From IMG/VR virus record IMGVR_UViG_3300022562_001652, positions 49,816 to 113,815 of that record: 64,000 nt of DNA; one strand, written 5' to 3'. The translations under genes were made by a program, and so were the position numbers. Under the pieces are notes generated by a model that did no database searches, had not been told where the DNA came from, and was given only the letters and a program-made list of their open reading frames with translations. The DNA is from a virus. Positions 27,076-35,652 of this stretch are shown here, in pieces. Each line of letters opens with the position of its first letter. Position 1 is the stretch's first letter.

Positions 27076-27837
27076 TCATCCTCCTCGGGCACGATGTACG
27101 ACGAAGCGGGCTGCCCTCTGCGTGGCCTTCTCCGTCAAGTGGGGCCACCTGTGCTTCACCAAGCGCATCGCGTGCTGAAACGCAGGACCGCTGGTCAACA
27201 AGGTCGGCGATGATTCGAGCTCTTCAGGGCGAAGAACACCTGGACCACCCGCAGCCGGGCTGGTCGTAGTAACTGACAAGGCCTTATCGGCGGCGTCGCT
27301 CACAGCAGATGGATCAGCGAAGGCCTTGGTAAGAACAGACCAAGAGCAACTCGTGTTCACAGGCATGCGTGTGATGGCGACATCGCGGACTTTGGCACGG
27401 AGGATCTTGTTGTACCCGTCTCTCTCGACCACCTTCCCTTCGATCGAGAAACCGAGTTTGCGAGGAGCTTGCATGCGTGCGAGGCTCTTGGCAAGCTCCC
27501 AGATCCGATCAGAAGGCGGATACCCAGGAATCAGATTCCCCTCCACCCACCAACGTCCTTTTTCCAACCGTGCGTCCGTCGGGTATCCGAGAGCAGCGGA
27601 CGTCTCTTGCCGATGGTTATCGTTGAACCACCCCCAAGAAACGAACTCAGAGAAATCCAACCCCTTTTGGACGACGATCTCCCCCTGTCGATCGAGATCT
27701 TCCGTCGAGGCAAAACCACCGATTGATCGACTCACTTCTACGTCGTCACCCGCCTTCTCCAGGATCTGGAAAACCCCGGGCACAAAGACGTTGAAGACGT
27801 CTTTGTCGGCTTGTTCAGAAGTTGTCTCTTCCAGCAT
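27076..27837 (-). CDS. prohead maturation protease
   Basis: 253 residues from the ATG at 27837, which has GAGGA five bases upstream; longer frames overlap the preceding kinase-like gene. It contains IGGFASTEDLDRQGEIVVQ, the catalytic His within WGWFNDNHRQETSAALGYP (His75), and the Ser within RKLGFSIEGKVVERDG (Ser131). These are hallmarks of caudoviral prohead proteases (herpesvirus-protease-like fold). It is encoded shortly before scaffold and capsid genes, its usual substrates. The C-terminal 90 residues are less typical and may be self-cleaved. Confidence 0.87.
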   Translation of the reverse strand: MLEETTSEQADKDVFNVFVPGVFQILEKAGDDVEVSRSIGGFASTEDLDRQGEIVVQKGLDFSEFVSWGWFNDNHRQETSAALGYPTDARLEKGRWWVEGNLIPGYPPSDRIWELAKSLARMQAPRKLGFSIEGKVVERDGYNKILRAKVRDVAITRMPVNTSCSWSVLTKAFADPSAVSDAADKALSVTTTSPAAGGPGVLRPEELESSPTLLTSGPAFQHAMRLVKHRWPHLTEKATQRAARFVVHRARGG

Positions 27838-27875
27838 GTGTTCCTCGGCAGCCGCCACTCTGTAAGTAGATACTA

Positions 27876-28745
27876 CTACGAATTCAGAATCTGCAAAGGT
27901 GGGAAAGGAGAACCACTTCCCACAGCCTCTCTGAACATGGTTTCGTACGCCGGAAAGGAGGAGACACCCATCGTCCTTTGCGACACCTTTGCCCAAGGCA
28001 TCTTGTACGGGAACGTCTCCAAGAAAGCCTTCCTCACACAAGCATGTTCTACTTCAACAGGACTCACTAGTCCCGACAACGCATCGCGTATCTGATCCTC
28101 CGTCACGCTCATAAAGGAGTCCCACAAGGGATCCAAATGAATGCGCTCGTGGAAAAGGTACTTGTGGAAGATTTGGTGATAGAAACGCAACGTTTGTCCA
28201 AAAGAAACAGCGTTGTCCCACGCCACCAGACCATGCGACACGGTCCCGCCATCCAGCAGAACTCGCACGCCGACGTTGTTAGCGTGCCTGTCTCGAGCCC
28301 CTGCTACGAAGTCAAGAATCACAAGCTTCGTCCACTGTGTCTTTGGAACCAAAGAACAGACGGCTATGAGATCACTAACCCAGTTCGGGTTTCGTCGTGA
28401 ACGAAGCGACTTGCGAAACGATGATAGAGGAGCAGCAGAGATCCATGCCTGTGCAGACGCTTCTGCGCCATCGAGCTCGAAGAGAACTGTTTCAGGAACG
28501 ATGTCTTGGTACCCGTACAGGCTAGCAAGCTGCCAAAAAGCGACCTCTCGGCGAGGATGTGACAAGGCAGTTATTCCACGCTGCGCTACCTTGCCGCTAG
28601 GCAGCTTTTCCTTCGAAAACTTCACCAATGCCCGGGTTCCGTCCTGCCACCGTGCTTCGAAGGTTTCGCTTTTACCAACCTTGATAGGGGTCATCTCCCT
28701 GGGAGGAGATGATGTCACTCTCTTTTGGAAATCAGAAGGACCCAC
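27876..28745 (-). CDS. kinase-fold protein (HipA/FAM20/PI-kinase-like) in head module
   Basis: 289 residues, GTG start at 28745 with GGAGAAGGGG upstream. Motifs in order: ALVKF with candidate ATP-lysine Lys42, RREVAFWQL with Glu68, the catalytic block VAGARDRHANN (Asp152, His154, Asn157), and metal-binding WDNAVSFG (Asp177). The DRHxxN plus xDN/DNG pair is the signature of the FAM20, HipA and phosphatidylinositol-kinase group rather than of classical Ser/Thr kinases. It is encoded between the Mu F-like head protein and the protease, so it may be packaged. Substrate unknown. Confidence 0.7.
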   Translation of the reverse strand: MGPSDFQKRVTSSPPREMTPIKVGKSETFEARWQDGTRALVKFSKEKLPSGKVAQRGITALSHPRREVAFWQLASLYGYQDIVPETVLFELDGAEASAQAWISAAPLSSFRKSLRSRRNPNWVSDLIAVCSLVPKTQWTKLVILDFVAGARDRHANNVGVRVLLDGGTVSHGLVAWDNAVSFGQTLRFYHQIFHKYLFHERIHLDPLWDSFMSVTEDQIRDALSGLVSPVEVEHACVRKAFLETFPYKMPWAKVSQRTMGVSSFPAYETMFREAVGSGSPFPPLQILNS

Positions 28746-28748
28746 CGC

Positions 28749-29510
28749 CTATGACCCCTTCTCCGATACGTGCACGACACGAAGCTCACAGCGACACCCT
28801 ACATGGACAGAGCCAACTACAGGCAACCACTCTGTGGCATTCTCCCCTTTAAACGTAGGACGGCCAGCTCTACGACCAACATTGCTGCCGTTCGACATAA
28901 GCTGGTCAATACGAAAGACACGAGGTCTGCTCCCGTCAACCGTGTAGAGAAGTCGACAATAGGAGCAGCAGTCTGGGTGTGTTTTCTTCCAGACCAGCGT
29001 GGTAGTCCCACTCTTCTTGATGATGGACGAAGCCCTGCCCTCCTCCATCGCATCGTGGATCGTGGTCCCTATGTCACGACGCCACTCACGAGAGGCGACA
29101 GATAGCGCCTTCTCAATCTGACCTTTGGCTATAGCCAAAGCGGCTCGTCGTGCTTTGCTGAGGTCTCTGGCAGAGAGCTTCCTCTTACGCAGAAGAGAAG
29201 AACCTTCTCGTAGAGCCAGGCGTACTTTCGACAAGAGACGATCACGAACAGACTGGGCTATGTCGGTAAGCTGATCTCGCAAAGCATCAGCGGCTGCTCG
29301 ATCGATAGGGACCTTGCCTTTTTCGATCATAGACCTGACGTACCACACCGTCGGCATGCTGCTGCTTCTAGATCCAGCACCAGACAGAAACCCGAGAGCC
29401 ACGCTTACCTCTGGTAAGTCGCTACCTGTAACTCCCTTGATGAGTTTGGCATGTGCGTCTCGCACACGACGCACCAAGGCTGCTTCTTGACTTTTGGACA
29501 ACAGCCTCAC
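28749..29510 (-). CDS. Mu F-like minor head (morphogenesis) protein
   Basis: 253 residues. The C-terminal domain has the typical metal-binding pattern of the Mu F/SPP1 gp7 family: KTHPDCCSYCRLLYTVDG, a gap, then VVGSVHVGCRCELR. The N-terminal half is helical. Members bind to the portal and are carried in the virion. Its neighbours (portal side upstream, kinase and protease downstream) agree. The start overlaps the stop of the 2H phosphoesterase gene (ATGA). Confidence 0.82.
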   Translation of the reverse strand: MRLLSKSQEAALVRRVRDAHAKLIKGVTGSDLPEVSVALGFLSGAGSRSSSMPTVWYVRSMIEKGKVPIDRAAADALRDQLTDIAQSVRDRLLSKVRLALREGSSLLRKRKLSARDLSKARRAALAIAKGQIEKALSVASREWRRDIGTTIHDAMEEGRASSIIKKSGTTTLVWKKTHPDCCSYCRLLYTVDGSRPRVFRIDQLMSNGSNVGRRAGRPTFKGENATEWLPVVGSVHVGCRCELRVVHVSEKGS

Positions 29511-30949
29511 GCAGCGTCCTCCTCACCGGTCGTCACAGTAGGTGAAGTCGGAAACATCCTCTTAGCCCCCTCGATCACCGTAACGAAATCTGACGACTTC
29601 GTAGAAGCCACGAAGACTTCACGAACAACAGGATCCCCCTCGTTGGCTCTATTGAGCGCTTCAGCAAGGAACGACAGCAGCTCGTCAAGACGCTCTCTCA
29701 GTACTTCGAGCGTTCCGTCCTCGGGAGAAGTCATGACGCGCAAGCGAAGGGCCGAAAGACAGGTTTCTCCCAGCTTGGTATCGGGGACCACTCCAGTAGA
29801 CAGCTCGTACGAAAGCTTTTCAGGATGCCAAGCAACCATGAGTGCGGCAGCACAGTACAACAGAACTACGACGTGCAACGGCGGCTGCCGGAGCTCATCC
29901 AGGCTGATCTCAGCTAGAGAGCCGATACTTTCTTCGTCTTCAGAAAGAAGTTTCTCGTTTGGAGAGATGCTTTCTTCGTCCCCCGCCACAAGCAGCCCTA
30001 GCCTAGATAGAGCTACGATAGCTGCTAGCACGTCATCGCACCAATCGGTAGTGCCAGACATCCGACTCCCTACGCTCGCTAAGAAAAGCGTGTCGGGATG
30101 AGAGGCCCCTTTGAGCCATGCGTCAGGAGAGGCGGCGTCTCCTTTCTTCAAAGAAGGAACACTTGATTCCTTCTCTCCGAGTAGGAAAGCCTGTCGACGA
30201 TTTTTTGACGCAACCACAATCGAAGAAAAGGTTGTCGGAAGACGTTCTGCACGAACGAGCGGATGTGGGGCTTCTTTCGAAACGTACGAAAGCGTCACGT
30301 GTGGGATATACCCATGCTTCCTAGACATGAGGCTTCCCAGCGATCCGAGCTGAGACAAGAGTCTGTTACGAAAATCAGGAAGCTCAGGTGAGTCTACGAG
30401 AGCGACGATCACGTCTTTTCCGTCACTGCTGTCGCTAGCAGCAAAACGACCCACACCCCCAACTTCCCCAGAAAAAGGGGCCTGTTTCGCAGCAAATCCC
30501 GACACGACAGAACAGAGACTGTCCCACGTATCACCGTCTGACGTTTCCGGGAAATAAGCGAGCGTCACGTGCATGTCTTCAGGAGAGACCGACCCGAGAG
30601 GAGCCAACTGCTTTCCTGTAGTCTGGGGTACTTCAAGAGCGATCATGATCCCAGAATGTTTGTTCTCGTTTGTCGTCGATTTGACGAGATCTTCTAGATC
30701 TCCAACAAAGATCCCGTCGGCCTTCTCCAACGGCTTCTTGGAAAGCACATCATCTAGTACAAAGCGCACGTCTCGTAGACACGCCTCGTACGTCGAGGAG
30801 AGTTCATCCTCCAAAGATGCAGCTGCTCCCGAAGACTTTGATCGGACGAGAAGCTGCGCCTTGAGAACGAAGTCGTCATCGAGCTGGGCTCCGTCGCCAA
30901 GTACGGCGTCGAAGACGGAGCCCAGCTCTTGTGAACGAACCCGTCGCAC
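29507..30949 (-). CDS. 2H phosphoesterase domain protein in head module
   Basis: 480 residues, GTG start with AGGAG seven bases upstream. Residues about 98-235 hold both HxT motifs of the 2H (LigT/cyclic phosphodiesterase) superfamily: MHVTLAYF (His127, Thr129) and YIPHVTLSYV (His217, Thr219). The N-terminal 95 residues and the C-terminal 240 residues are unlike known 2H enzymes and are helical and acidic. 2H enzymes open cyclic phosphodiesters in RNA or nucleotides; the T4 anti-CBASS protein Acb1 belongs to this superfamily. A structural or injected role is inferred from the location. Confidence 0.75.
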   Translation of the reverse strand: MRRVRSQELGSVFDAVLGDGAQLDDDFVLKAQLLVRSKSSGAAASLEDELSSTYEACLRDVRFVLDDVLSKKPLEKADGIFVGDLEDLVKSTTNENKHSGIMIALEVPQTTGKQLAPLGSVSPEDMHVTLAYFPETSDGDTWDSLCSVVSGFAAKQAPFSGEVGGVGRFAASDSSDGKDVIVALVDSPELPDFRNRLLSQLGSLGSLMSRKHGYIPHVTLSYVSKEAPHPLVRAERLPTTFSSIVVASKNRRQAFLLGEKESSVPSLKKGDAASPDAWLKGASHPDTLFLASVGSRMSGTTDWCDDVLAAIVALSRLGLLVAGDEESISPNEKLLSEDEESIGSLAEISLDELRQPPLHVVVLLYCAAALMVAWHPEKLSYELSTGVVPDTKLGETCLSALRLRVMTSPEDGTLEVLRERLDELLSFLAEALNRANEGDPVVREVFVASTKSSDFVTVIEGAKRMFPTSPTVTTGEEDAA

Positions 30950-30958
30950 GGGCAGCTC

Positions 30959-33900
30959 CTACCGCTGTCGGAACAGCTTGTCAATCGGTGGCACCGGCCT
31001 GAGAGCAGTGCCGTTGTCACCCTTGGAAATCAGATCTGCCGTGTACCGATCGAGACCTGAATCCACCCAGGTGAAGAAAGGACTTCCCGCAACGACCTCG
31101 GGGGCCATGATGCCCTTCATCAAGGCCACCTCGTCGACAGCCACCCCTTCCCCTACGGAAGCGTCGTCGTCGGCGTCGGTGTCGGCATCAGCATCAGCGT
31201 CAGCCTTCTTGATCTTCACAGACGAGTCCGCCTTCTTGAGATCAGGCTTTTCACGAAGAGCCTTTCCTACGATCTGGCTCTTCGTGATGGGTTCGTCACA
31301 GTGGGGACAGTCGATGATAGCCTTCTCCTCTGCCATCTCGTTCCCGATCTCACTCTTGAAAAGGTCGTGCATCTTTCCCATTTCGTTCTCCTCCAGCGGC
31401 TTCACGCTCTTTCCAACCTTACGAGACATGCCTGTCTGTCTAGACAGGTTTTCATGAGCATGTGCCAGCGCCTCGTGTACACCAGCACCAATGTGGTTGT
31501 TGTTGGCGCGCTCTCCATCAGCATGTTTTTGGTGTGTATAGCCCCACATCTGGTGGTCGGCAGATGTGTTGGGACCAGGGACTTGGGAACTAGTGTACGA
31601 GTAAGCCATGTGCGTCGCAGCTCGTTGTACTTCCTCGTGCGCCTTTGCTGCTTGGGCACTTTTCACGCCGTGCTTTAGCTGCGCCATACGGTGGTTGACG
31701 ACAGCATGATGAAGCTTGAGTTCTGAGATCTCCGCTCCAACGTGATCAGAGCCTTCATACTGTCCAGAAGAAACGAAGCGCGATGCCTTTTTCACGACAG
31801 GACCTTCTCCTTTCTCTGGAGCAGGTACGGCGGGCATTTCTTGAGTCTTGCGAGAGTGTGTTCGCAAAAGGTTGATCTTCGCCTTCTCATGCGCCACCGA
31901 CAGAGCACGGTGTACCTTGCTCGTCACACCCCTGCCCGAGGTTTTTGCATCAGCAGCCAATCCACCATGTATATGTTCCCACGTCTCATGGGTAGCTCGG
32001 TTAGGATTCGTAGTGTAGTGGCGCGCGATGTGGTCAGCTGCACGTTCCACGGCGGCATGCGTTTTTTGCGTATAGGGATGCTCGTCGCCGTGCTCCAGCC
32101 GAGCAATGTGGTGCTGCACCACAGCATGGTGCAACTTGAGCTCAGCGAGAGCAGCCCCTTTAGCGTCGCTACCCGTATACTGCTGAGGGGGTTTTTTTTC
32201 TTCTTCCTCCCCTTTCTTGATCTTCCGCGTCGACGCGCCAGTAGAGACCGCCGATACCGAAGATGCAGCCGGAACTTTGGCGGCCATAAGATGGTTGCCC
32301 CCTAGCTTGCTAAGCTCCTCTCGATGGGCCCAAGAAAGAGCCTCGTGCGCTTGAGCAGTGTGTGCATCGCCCGCCGACCGAGCAGCGCCAGCTCGACCAA
32401 GATGCTCCACATGAAGAGCCCTGTGCACACCTAGCATGTGAGAGGCGTAGGCCCGCGAATCATCGTGAAATGTCGAGGACCCCTTCGGCGATTTTGGTTC
32501 GAACCGTCCTTGTACAGAAGCCACGTGTGAAACATGCAGCTTGGCCGCGTTGTGTAATGCTTGAAACGCCCGTTGCGTCAGCGGATGGTCCGGGCCGTTC
32601 TTCACCGACGACATGTGGTGGAGCAGCGCTGCCTGGTGGACCCGTAGATACGAAAGCTCGGCCTTCTTTCCTCCAGATCCATCTGCCTTCGACAGCTGGT
32701 CGAGAAACGAGGAAGCTGCCTTATTCGTAGACAACCCCGCATGAGCAGCCTCTTGGTGGACTTTGGAGAAAGTGCGGTGTATTAGGAGAGTACGCTCTCC
32801 ATAAGGAAAAGCCACTCCGCTACCGGAAGATAGTCTCTTCTTGTTGCTCTCGTAGGCATGGGCCAGCCGATCGTGGTGCGCTGCCAAAGAAAGATGTGCC
32901 TCCGGAGACAGGCCAGAGAAGTGTTCCCCTACGTGCCTGCGCACGCGGCGTGATAGGGTCTTCTCAGAAGCTTTGCCTTCAAGCACACGCTTGGCATTTG
33001 CGTGCATCTCCGACGTAGGCAAGCTCGCGTCTACGGGAGACCACTTCTTCTTCTTCGGAGAAGAGCCTGTTGGAAGATGCGGCTCCGTCATGTATCGCGT
33101 GCCGCCCACGTTTATGATCGTCTTGGCGAGCTCCTCGAACGTGCTCGAGGCATCCATCGCAGCGACGCTCTTCTCGACCAGAGAAGGGAAAGAAGCATCG
33201 CGATCAAGGTCGATGAAGATCCCTACGAAGGATTTCACCTTCGAGTGAGGAGCGTTCTTCCGACGCTCGCTTCGATCGTATTGTTCGATGCGTTTCACTG
33301 TTCCCGCCTCGTCGTTGTTGACGGAGACGAGATGCGCCCTACGTCGAGCCTCGTAGTCGATCTGGTGTCTGTTCGAGGACGAAACCTTGCTTTTCGTCTT
33401 CTTGCCCTTCTTGGGAGGAGGCGCCTTCTTCTTTTGCTTCTTGTCTTTACCTAGCCACTTGCCCTTGGTCTTCTTCCCCGTCTTAAAACGTCCGTAGGGA
33501 ACGTTTCCGTGTACACGCCCTGAGCGTGCCTTCTCCTGCGAGACGTAACGAGGCTTCCCCTGCGTGTCGAAATGCTCGACCTGTCCTCCTCGACTTCCGA
33601 CCCCTTCGCCGGCCTTCTCTACGTCGACGTAGATGCCGACGCTTTTCCCGACCCCTTTTGCTCCAATCTGACGAGCCCGTTGAATATGTGCCGAGGCTAG
33701 AGACTCATGGACCTGGGCAAGGGCTGAATGTGTCGGATGGAGAGGGCTCCCGTCGTTAATTTTGGCATACTTCGGGCTCTGGTTACTGCGCGCCTCTTTC
33801 TCGTGATGCTCCTGCCACGCACGATGCCAACGAGCTTGCGCTTCGTGCTGTCCGGAAGACATGCCCCCAGAGGCTTCCTCCGTAGCCTTCACATGAGCAC

Positions 33901-34972
33901 GTACCGCCCCTCTCCACTGAGACGTTCTGTCGCCAACGTTTTGGTGAGCGAGCCTCATCAGATGGGCACCCGTCTCTCCGGTCGGGTGCATAGCCTGTCC
34001 TGGTGGAGCGTTGCCAGGAAGTGGGGCCTTGACGTACTTCGCTTTGGCTAGATCGAACACCAGCCCCGCCTTCTCCACCTTCTTCAGCTTCTGATAGTAG
34101 TGTGGATCTTCCACCAAGTGATCCATCGCGATCTCACGAGCAAGCTTGAGATCCTTCGTGTGTTCCATCTCGTGCTTCGCTCCCTCATGAAGTTGATCCT
34201 GGTCGAAGTCCTCAGGCTTCTTGTCGTCAGCCTTGCCTCCAGGAATTTGGTCCGCTTTCCCGATACCAGGATATTTTCGACGAACTGAAGAGCGAACCCG
34301 TGTCTTCTCTTCAGGGCTCCCAAACTGAGACACACGAGCCAAAGCGTTCCGAGCATGGGAAGCATCGTGGATGGGGTATCTGCGACCAGGCAACGCGAAG
34401 TCTTTGCTTTTGATCTTCTTCCGAGCTCGCGTCGTCAGCTTGGCTTTTTCAAGGTCAATGACCGCTTCTTCAGACTTCCCGACCTTGCGATCATACTTCA
34501 AGGCAAAGTCCTCCGTATCCGTGCTGCCTGAAAGCTTTCGACGTGTTGGGTACAGCATCTCACGGTGTGCGTCACGCATAGCTGCGTGTGCTATACGTTT
34601 GTGAAACTCGTCATCGGTAATTTCTTTACCAGCACGGTTTCGCAAATCAATGCGAAACTTAGCGGCAGCATGCGCGTTGTAAGCGCGCTCATGATCGTCA
34701 GAAGACATGTGCGTAAGACGTGAAACATGGTTCCGTGCCTCTGCTCTTGCCAGACGGTAGTTAGATCGCGACAAGGCAGACATAACTGCGTATGGGATAT
34801 CGGCAGCCTTCCCAAGATCAGCTACAAAGTCTTCGGACTTCCCACCCCGAAGCTTGTTGACAGTCGCCCAGCCAATCCTCTCAGCTTCCTCCTTCGAGGC
34901 GCCACGACGACGCTCAGAAGCGGTGATGTGCTTCACCTGTCGCTTCTCCTTGGCGCTATGGGAGCCTGGCAT
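30959..34972 (-). CDS. giant histidine-rich repeat head protein
   Basis: 1,337 residues. The N-terminus (KHITASERRRGASKEEAERI) resembles small ChaB/plasmid-stabilisation-like helices. At about residues 200-245 a phage domain occurs with FALPGRRYPIHDASHARNAL. About residue 515 is a Lys/Pro-rich stretch. From about 767, 932 and 1072 three diverged repeats each begin GSD or GSG and continue with LKLHHAVV-like or LRVHQAAL-like helices, extremely rich in His and Ala. A zinc ribbon half (CPHCDEPITKS) lies near 1225, then an Asp/Ala repeat. It is encoded between portal and Mu F-like genes, so probably an internal, ejected head protein. No enzyme motif was found. Confidence 0.7.
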   Translation of the reverse strand: MPGSHSAKEKRQVKHITASERRRGASKEEAERIGWATVNKLRGGKSEDFVADLGKAADIPYAVMSALSRSNYRLARAEARNHVSRLTHMSSDDHERAYNAHAAAKFRIDLRNRAGKEITDDEFHKRIAHAAMRDAHREMLYPTRRKLSGSTDTEDFALKYDRKVGKSEEAVIDLEKAKLTTRARKKIKSKDFALPGRRYPIHDASHARNALARVSQFGSPEEKTRVRSSVRRKYPGIGKADQIPGGKADDKKPEDFDQDQLHEGAKHEMEHTKDLKLAREIAMDHLVEDPHYYQKLKKVEKAGLVFDLAKAKYVKAPLPGNAPPGQAMHPTGETGAHLMRLAHQNVGDRTSQWRGAVRAHVKATEEASGGMSSGQHEAQARWHRAWQEHHEKEARSNQSPKYAKINDGSPLHPTHSALAQVHESLASAHIQRARQIGAKGVGKSVGIYVDVEKAGEGVGSRGGQVEHFDTQGKPRYVSQEKARSGRVHGNVPYGRFKTGKKTKGKWLGKDKKQKKKAPPPKKGKKTKSKVSSSNRHQIDYEARRRAHLVSVNNDEAGTVKRIEQYDRSERRKNAPHSKVKSFVGIFIDLDRDASFPSLVEKSVAAMDASSTFEELAKTIINVGGTRYMTEPHLPTGSSPKKKKWSPVDASLPTSEMHANAKRVLEGKASEKTLSRRVRRHVGEHFSGLSPEAHLSLAAHHDRLAHAYESNKKRLSSGSGVAFPYGERTLLIHRTFSKVHQEAAHAGLSTNKAASSFLDQLSKADGSGGKKAELSYLRVHQAALLHHMSSVKNGPDHPLTQRAFQALHNAAKLHVSHVASVQGRFEPKSPKGSSTFHDDSRAYASHMLGVHRALHVEHLGRAGAARSAGDAHTAQAHEALSWAHREELSKLGGNHLMAAKVPAASSVSAVSTGASTRKIKKGEEEEKKPPQQYTGSDAKGAALAELKLHHAVVQHHIARLEHGDEHPYTQKTHAAVERAADHIARHYTTNPNRATHETWEHIHGGLAADAKTSGRGVTSKVHRALSVAHEKAKINLLRTHSRKTQEMPAVPAPEKGEGPVVKKASRFVSSGQYEGSDHVGAEISELKLHHAVVNHRMAQLKHGVKSAQAAKAHEEVQRAATHMAYSYTSSQVPGPNTSADHQMWGYTHQKHADGERANNNHIGAGVHEALAHAHENLSRQTGMSRKVGKSVKPLEENEMGKMHDLFKSEIGNEMAEEKAIIDCPHCDEPITKSQIVGKALREKPDLKKADSSVKIKKADADADADTDADDDASVGEGVAVDEVALMKGIMAPEVVAGSPFFTWVDSGLDRYTADLISKGDNGTALRPVPPIDKLFRQR

Positions 34973-35002
34973 GTTGAGAATGTACCACGTATTGGAGTCT
35001 AG

Positions 35003-35410
35003 CTACTTACGGCCCACAGATGCGTCGAAGACGCGTCCCCAGTAACCAGACTCTATCTTGTGCTTCTTCGCGAACTCCTTCAGGTGACTGCCCATGAAGC
35101 CAACGAAGCCCTTCTTCCCTCCAGGAGCCTTGCCCTGGTGAAAAGAGCCAGCGATCTTGTGGATCGTGTCTGGGTGAAAGCCTAGGCGAGCAGCTAACTT
35201 ATCGATCGAGACAGGGAGGGTACTGGCCTCAGGCACCTGCTCCTGCCCAACACTGTTAGAAGGAACACCCCCATTCCCCTTCTTGTCAGCAGGGTACGTG
35301 TACTTGGTGCGTCCTCCTGCACCAACCTTCTTCTTGGAAACAGCACGAACCGGGGTCTTCTTGACCTTCTCGGTTCGCTCCTTCTTCGGCAACGCCTTCT
35401 CCACAATCAT
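35003..35410 (-). CDS. small basic head-module protein
   Basis: 135 residues, Lys-rich N-terminus (ALPKKERTEKVKKTPV) followed by GGRTKYTYPADKKG, a phrase common near phage portal genes, and a C-terminal possible helix-turn-helix (LPVSIDKLAARLGFHPDTIH). The start overlaps the preceding gene by four bases. It may bind DNA or the portal; function unknown. Confidence 0.6.
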   Translation of the reverse strand: MIVEKALPKKERTEKVKKTPVRAVSKKKVGAGGRTKYTYPADKKGNGGVPSNSVGQEQVPEASTLPVSIDKLAARLGFHPDTIHKIAGSFHQGKAPGGKKGFVGFMGSHLKEFAKKHKIESGYWGRVFDASVGRK

Positions 35411-35649
35411 CCTCGCTCCTCTGCGTCCTCGAGTTTTTCAAACTCGTCCCAGAGGCGTTCTTGGCTCTCGTTCGCCTCTCGAACGAAGAAGCCGTCACCC
35501 GACAAAGAGAAGCGACGCAGACGGCCGTCTACCTCCACGAGCCCCTCGTAACGAGGTCCTGTCTTACGAAGAGCCACGCGACCGACCTTCGCCGGCTTCA
35601 TCATCTCGACTACGTCATTTTTGATAGCCGCCATCCGAGTGTGAAGCAC
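35407..35649 (-). CDS. small hypothetical protein after portal
   Basis: 80 residues from GTG at 35649, chosen because GGAG, which lies in the last codons of the portal gene, is six bases upstream; an ATG five codons later is possible. The product has a small beta domain (GRVALRKTGPRYEGLVEVDG) and an acidic C-terminus. Unknown function. Confidence 0.6.
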   Translation of the reverse strand: MLHTRMAAIKNDVVEMMKPAKVGRVALRKTGPRYEGLVEVDGRLRRFSLSGDGFFVREANESQERLWDEFEKLEDAEERG

Positions 35650-35652
35650 GGA

